Under the pieces are notes generated by a model. It did no database searches and was not told the DNA's origin. It saw nothing but the letters and a program-made list of their open reading frames with translations. Both the position numbers and the translations under genes were made by a program. Below are positions 61,101 to 61,194 of a stretch of 61,194 bases of DNA, in pieces. Every line of letters begins with the position of its first letter. Position 1 is the stretch's first letter. The DNA is from a virus: the IMG/VR virus record IMGVR_UViG_3300034272_001431, positions 1 through 61,194 of that record. One strand, 5' to 3'.

Positions 61101-61194
61101 GAACAAGTGGCACAGATGGTTCTTCAGGAACTAGCGGAACAGATGGTTCTTCAGGAACAAGTGGAACAAGTGGAACAGATGGTTCTTCAGGAAC
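58175..61194 (+). CDS. collagen-like tail-fibre protein, 3' end beyond the window
   Basis: ATG at 58175 with no stop to the window edge (1006 codons). Residues 1-208 are a beta-rich N-terminal domain (VQGTDYSVLGIGGWMEVANL, WRIFPEDCCLTGGTYF). From 208 on, the chain is an uninterrupted Gly-X-Y array, mostly GSS, GTS, GND, GDS and GTD triplets. This would form a collagen-like rod, Ser/Thr-rich and perhaps glycosylated by the phage glycosyltransferases. The long open frame on the other strand and in another plus-strand frame is a repeat artefact. Confidence 0.85.
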   Translation, partial: MPFPYKNPLNAQLSIGPYTVARNSVQGTDYSVLGIGGWMEVANLSDLSLTFSGIGLQTLSANTIPINLYIGNGTPFNPSYINLNSDNFSSGRRRIGMIAYVNETGFAYQYQIDNYETLWNAATGATGTVTFNPYDTQVKNNSVAGQNFINAWTGSTIEGVSGTTRTNARWRIFPEDCCLTGGTYFSATSQLDLYNSDGTTVVVTGITASGGGSGTSGSSGTSGSSGSSGTSGTSGSSGSSGNDGSSGTSGTSGSSGSSGTSGTSGSSGSSGSSGSSGNNGSSGTSGTSGSSGISGVNGSSGTSGTSGSSGSSGSSGDSGSSGSSGSSGSSGDSGSSGTSGTSGSSGSSGSSGSSGDSGSSGTSGTSGSSGSSGDSGSSGTSGTSGSSGSSGSSGTSGSSGSSGNDGSSGTSGSSGSSGSSGSSGSSGNDGSSGTSGTSGSSGSSGSSGSSGDSGSSGTSGTSGSSGSSGDSGSSGTSGSSGSSGDSGSSGTSGSSGSSGNDGSSGTSGSSGSSGSSGSSGSSGNDGSSGTSGTSGSSGTSGTSGSSGSSGSSGSSGNDGSSGTSGSSGSSGNDGSSGTSGTSGSSGVSGSSGTSGSSGSSGNDGSSGTSGTSGSSGSSGSSGDSGSSGTSGSSGSSGSSGSSGSSGNDGSSGTSGTSGSSGISGVNGSSGTSGTSGSSGSSGTSGSSGSSGDSGSSGTSGSSGSSGSSGTSGSSGSSGSSGTSGSSGSSGNDGSSGTSGTSGSSGSSGSSGDSGSSGTSGTSGTDGSSGTSGSSGSSGDSGSSGTSGTSGSSGDSGSSGTSGTSGSSGSSGSSGDSGSSGTSGTSGIDGSSGTSGTSGTDGSSGTSGTSGTDGSSGTSGTSGTDGSSGTSGSSGSSGDSGSSGTSGSSGSSGDSGSSGTSGSSGSSGDSGSSGTSGTSGSSGTDGSSGTSGTDGSSGTNGTSGSSGTSGTDGSSGTSGTSGSSGTSGTDGSSGTSGTSGTDGSSGTSGTDGSSGTSGTSGTDGSSG
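58799..61194 (+). repeat. 9 nt collagen-like repeat array
   Basis: About 2.4 kb of nine-base units such as GGTTCTTCA, GGAACTAGC and GGAAGTTCA, arranged in higher-order blocks of about 27-45 nt. The array reaches the window edge. It is a likely place for recombination or assembly error. Confidence 0.95.

Noticed and set aside
58741-61113. 790-codon open frame on the minus strand (Pro/Glu/Leu/Val repeats)
   Set aside because: It is the complement of the Gly-X-Y repeat. Nine-base periodicity keeps several frames open, and the plus-strand frame has a unique N-terminal domain and normal start.

Overview
The window is part of a large T4-like (myovirus-type) phage genome whose host is very probably a member of the Bacteroidota. 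The phage call rests on a co-linear head module (large terminase, portal, prohead protease, acidic scaffold, T4 gp23-type major capsid protein), a baseplate hub protein and a gp55-like late sigma factor. The host call rests on promoters of the form TTTG-N19/20-TAtcTTTG, the absence of Shine-Dalgarno sequences, and A-rich start regions. The window alone cannot say more about the host.

Layout. 1-1661: a tRNA array with ordinary tRNAs (His, Ile, initiator-type Met, Gly, Glu, Asp), several abnormal tRNA-like units and stem-closed spacers. 1683-6854: small genes, a sugar epimerase-like cupin, a glycosyltransferase, and two peptidoglycan-hydrolase-type proteins. 6855-8617: no protein genes. Three tandem 91-92 nt promoter repeats drive a roughly 950 nt highly structured RNA that ends in a terminator. 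Facing it on the minus strand is a phage-encoded tmRNA with its own promoter and terminator. 8618-13050: an unknown protein, an M20-type peptidase and a ClpC-like unfoldase. 13155-28910: a nucleotidyltransferase-M23 fusion and the head morphogenesis module, with a phage bS21 gene on the opposite strand. 28911-33296: a homing endonuclease and small proteins. 33389-39762 (minus): baseplate-type proteins and the sigma factor. 39762-49665 (minus): glycosyltransferases, methyltransferases, a cytidylyltransferase, PhoH, dUTPase and an exonuclease. 49779-52362 (minus): small, probably virion-related proteins. 52413-61194: large exposed tail or appendage proteins with mucin-like, lectin-like, papain-like and collagen-like regions. 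The last one runs off the window.

How the parts fit. Translation and protein quality control are heavily represented (tRNAs including an initiator type, tmRNA, bS21, ClpC). A T4-type prohead protease with a [I/L]-x-E cleavage rule is encoded beside the capsid genes. Several unrelated small proteins start with a short basic helix ending in such a site, which suggests a set of proteins packaged in the head. A TATTTATwA motif precedes most structural and many other genes on both strands and is the likely late promoter for the gp55-like sigma. The most interesting unexplained object is the large structured RNA at about 7114-8068, which shares a 12 nt boxA-like leader sequence with the tRNA array.
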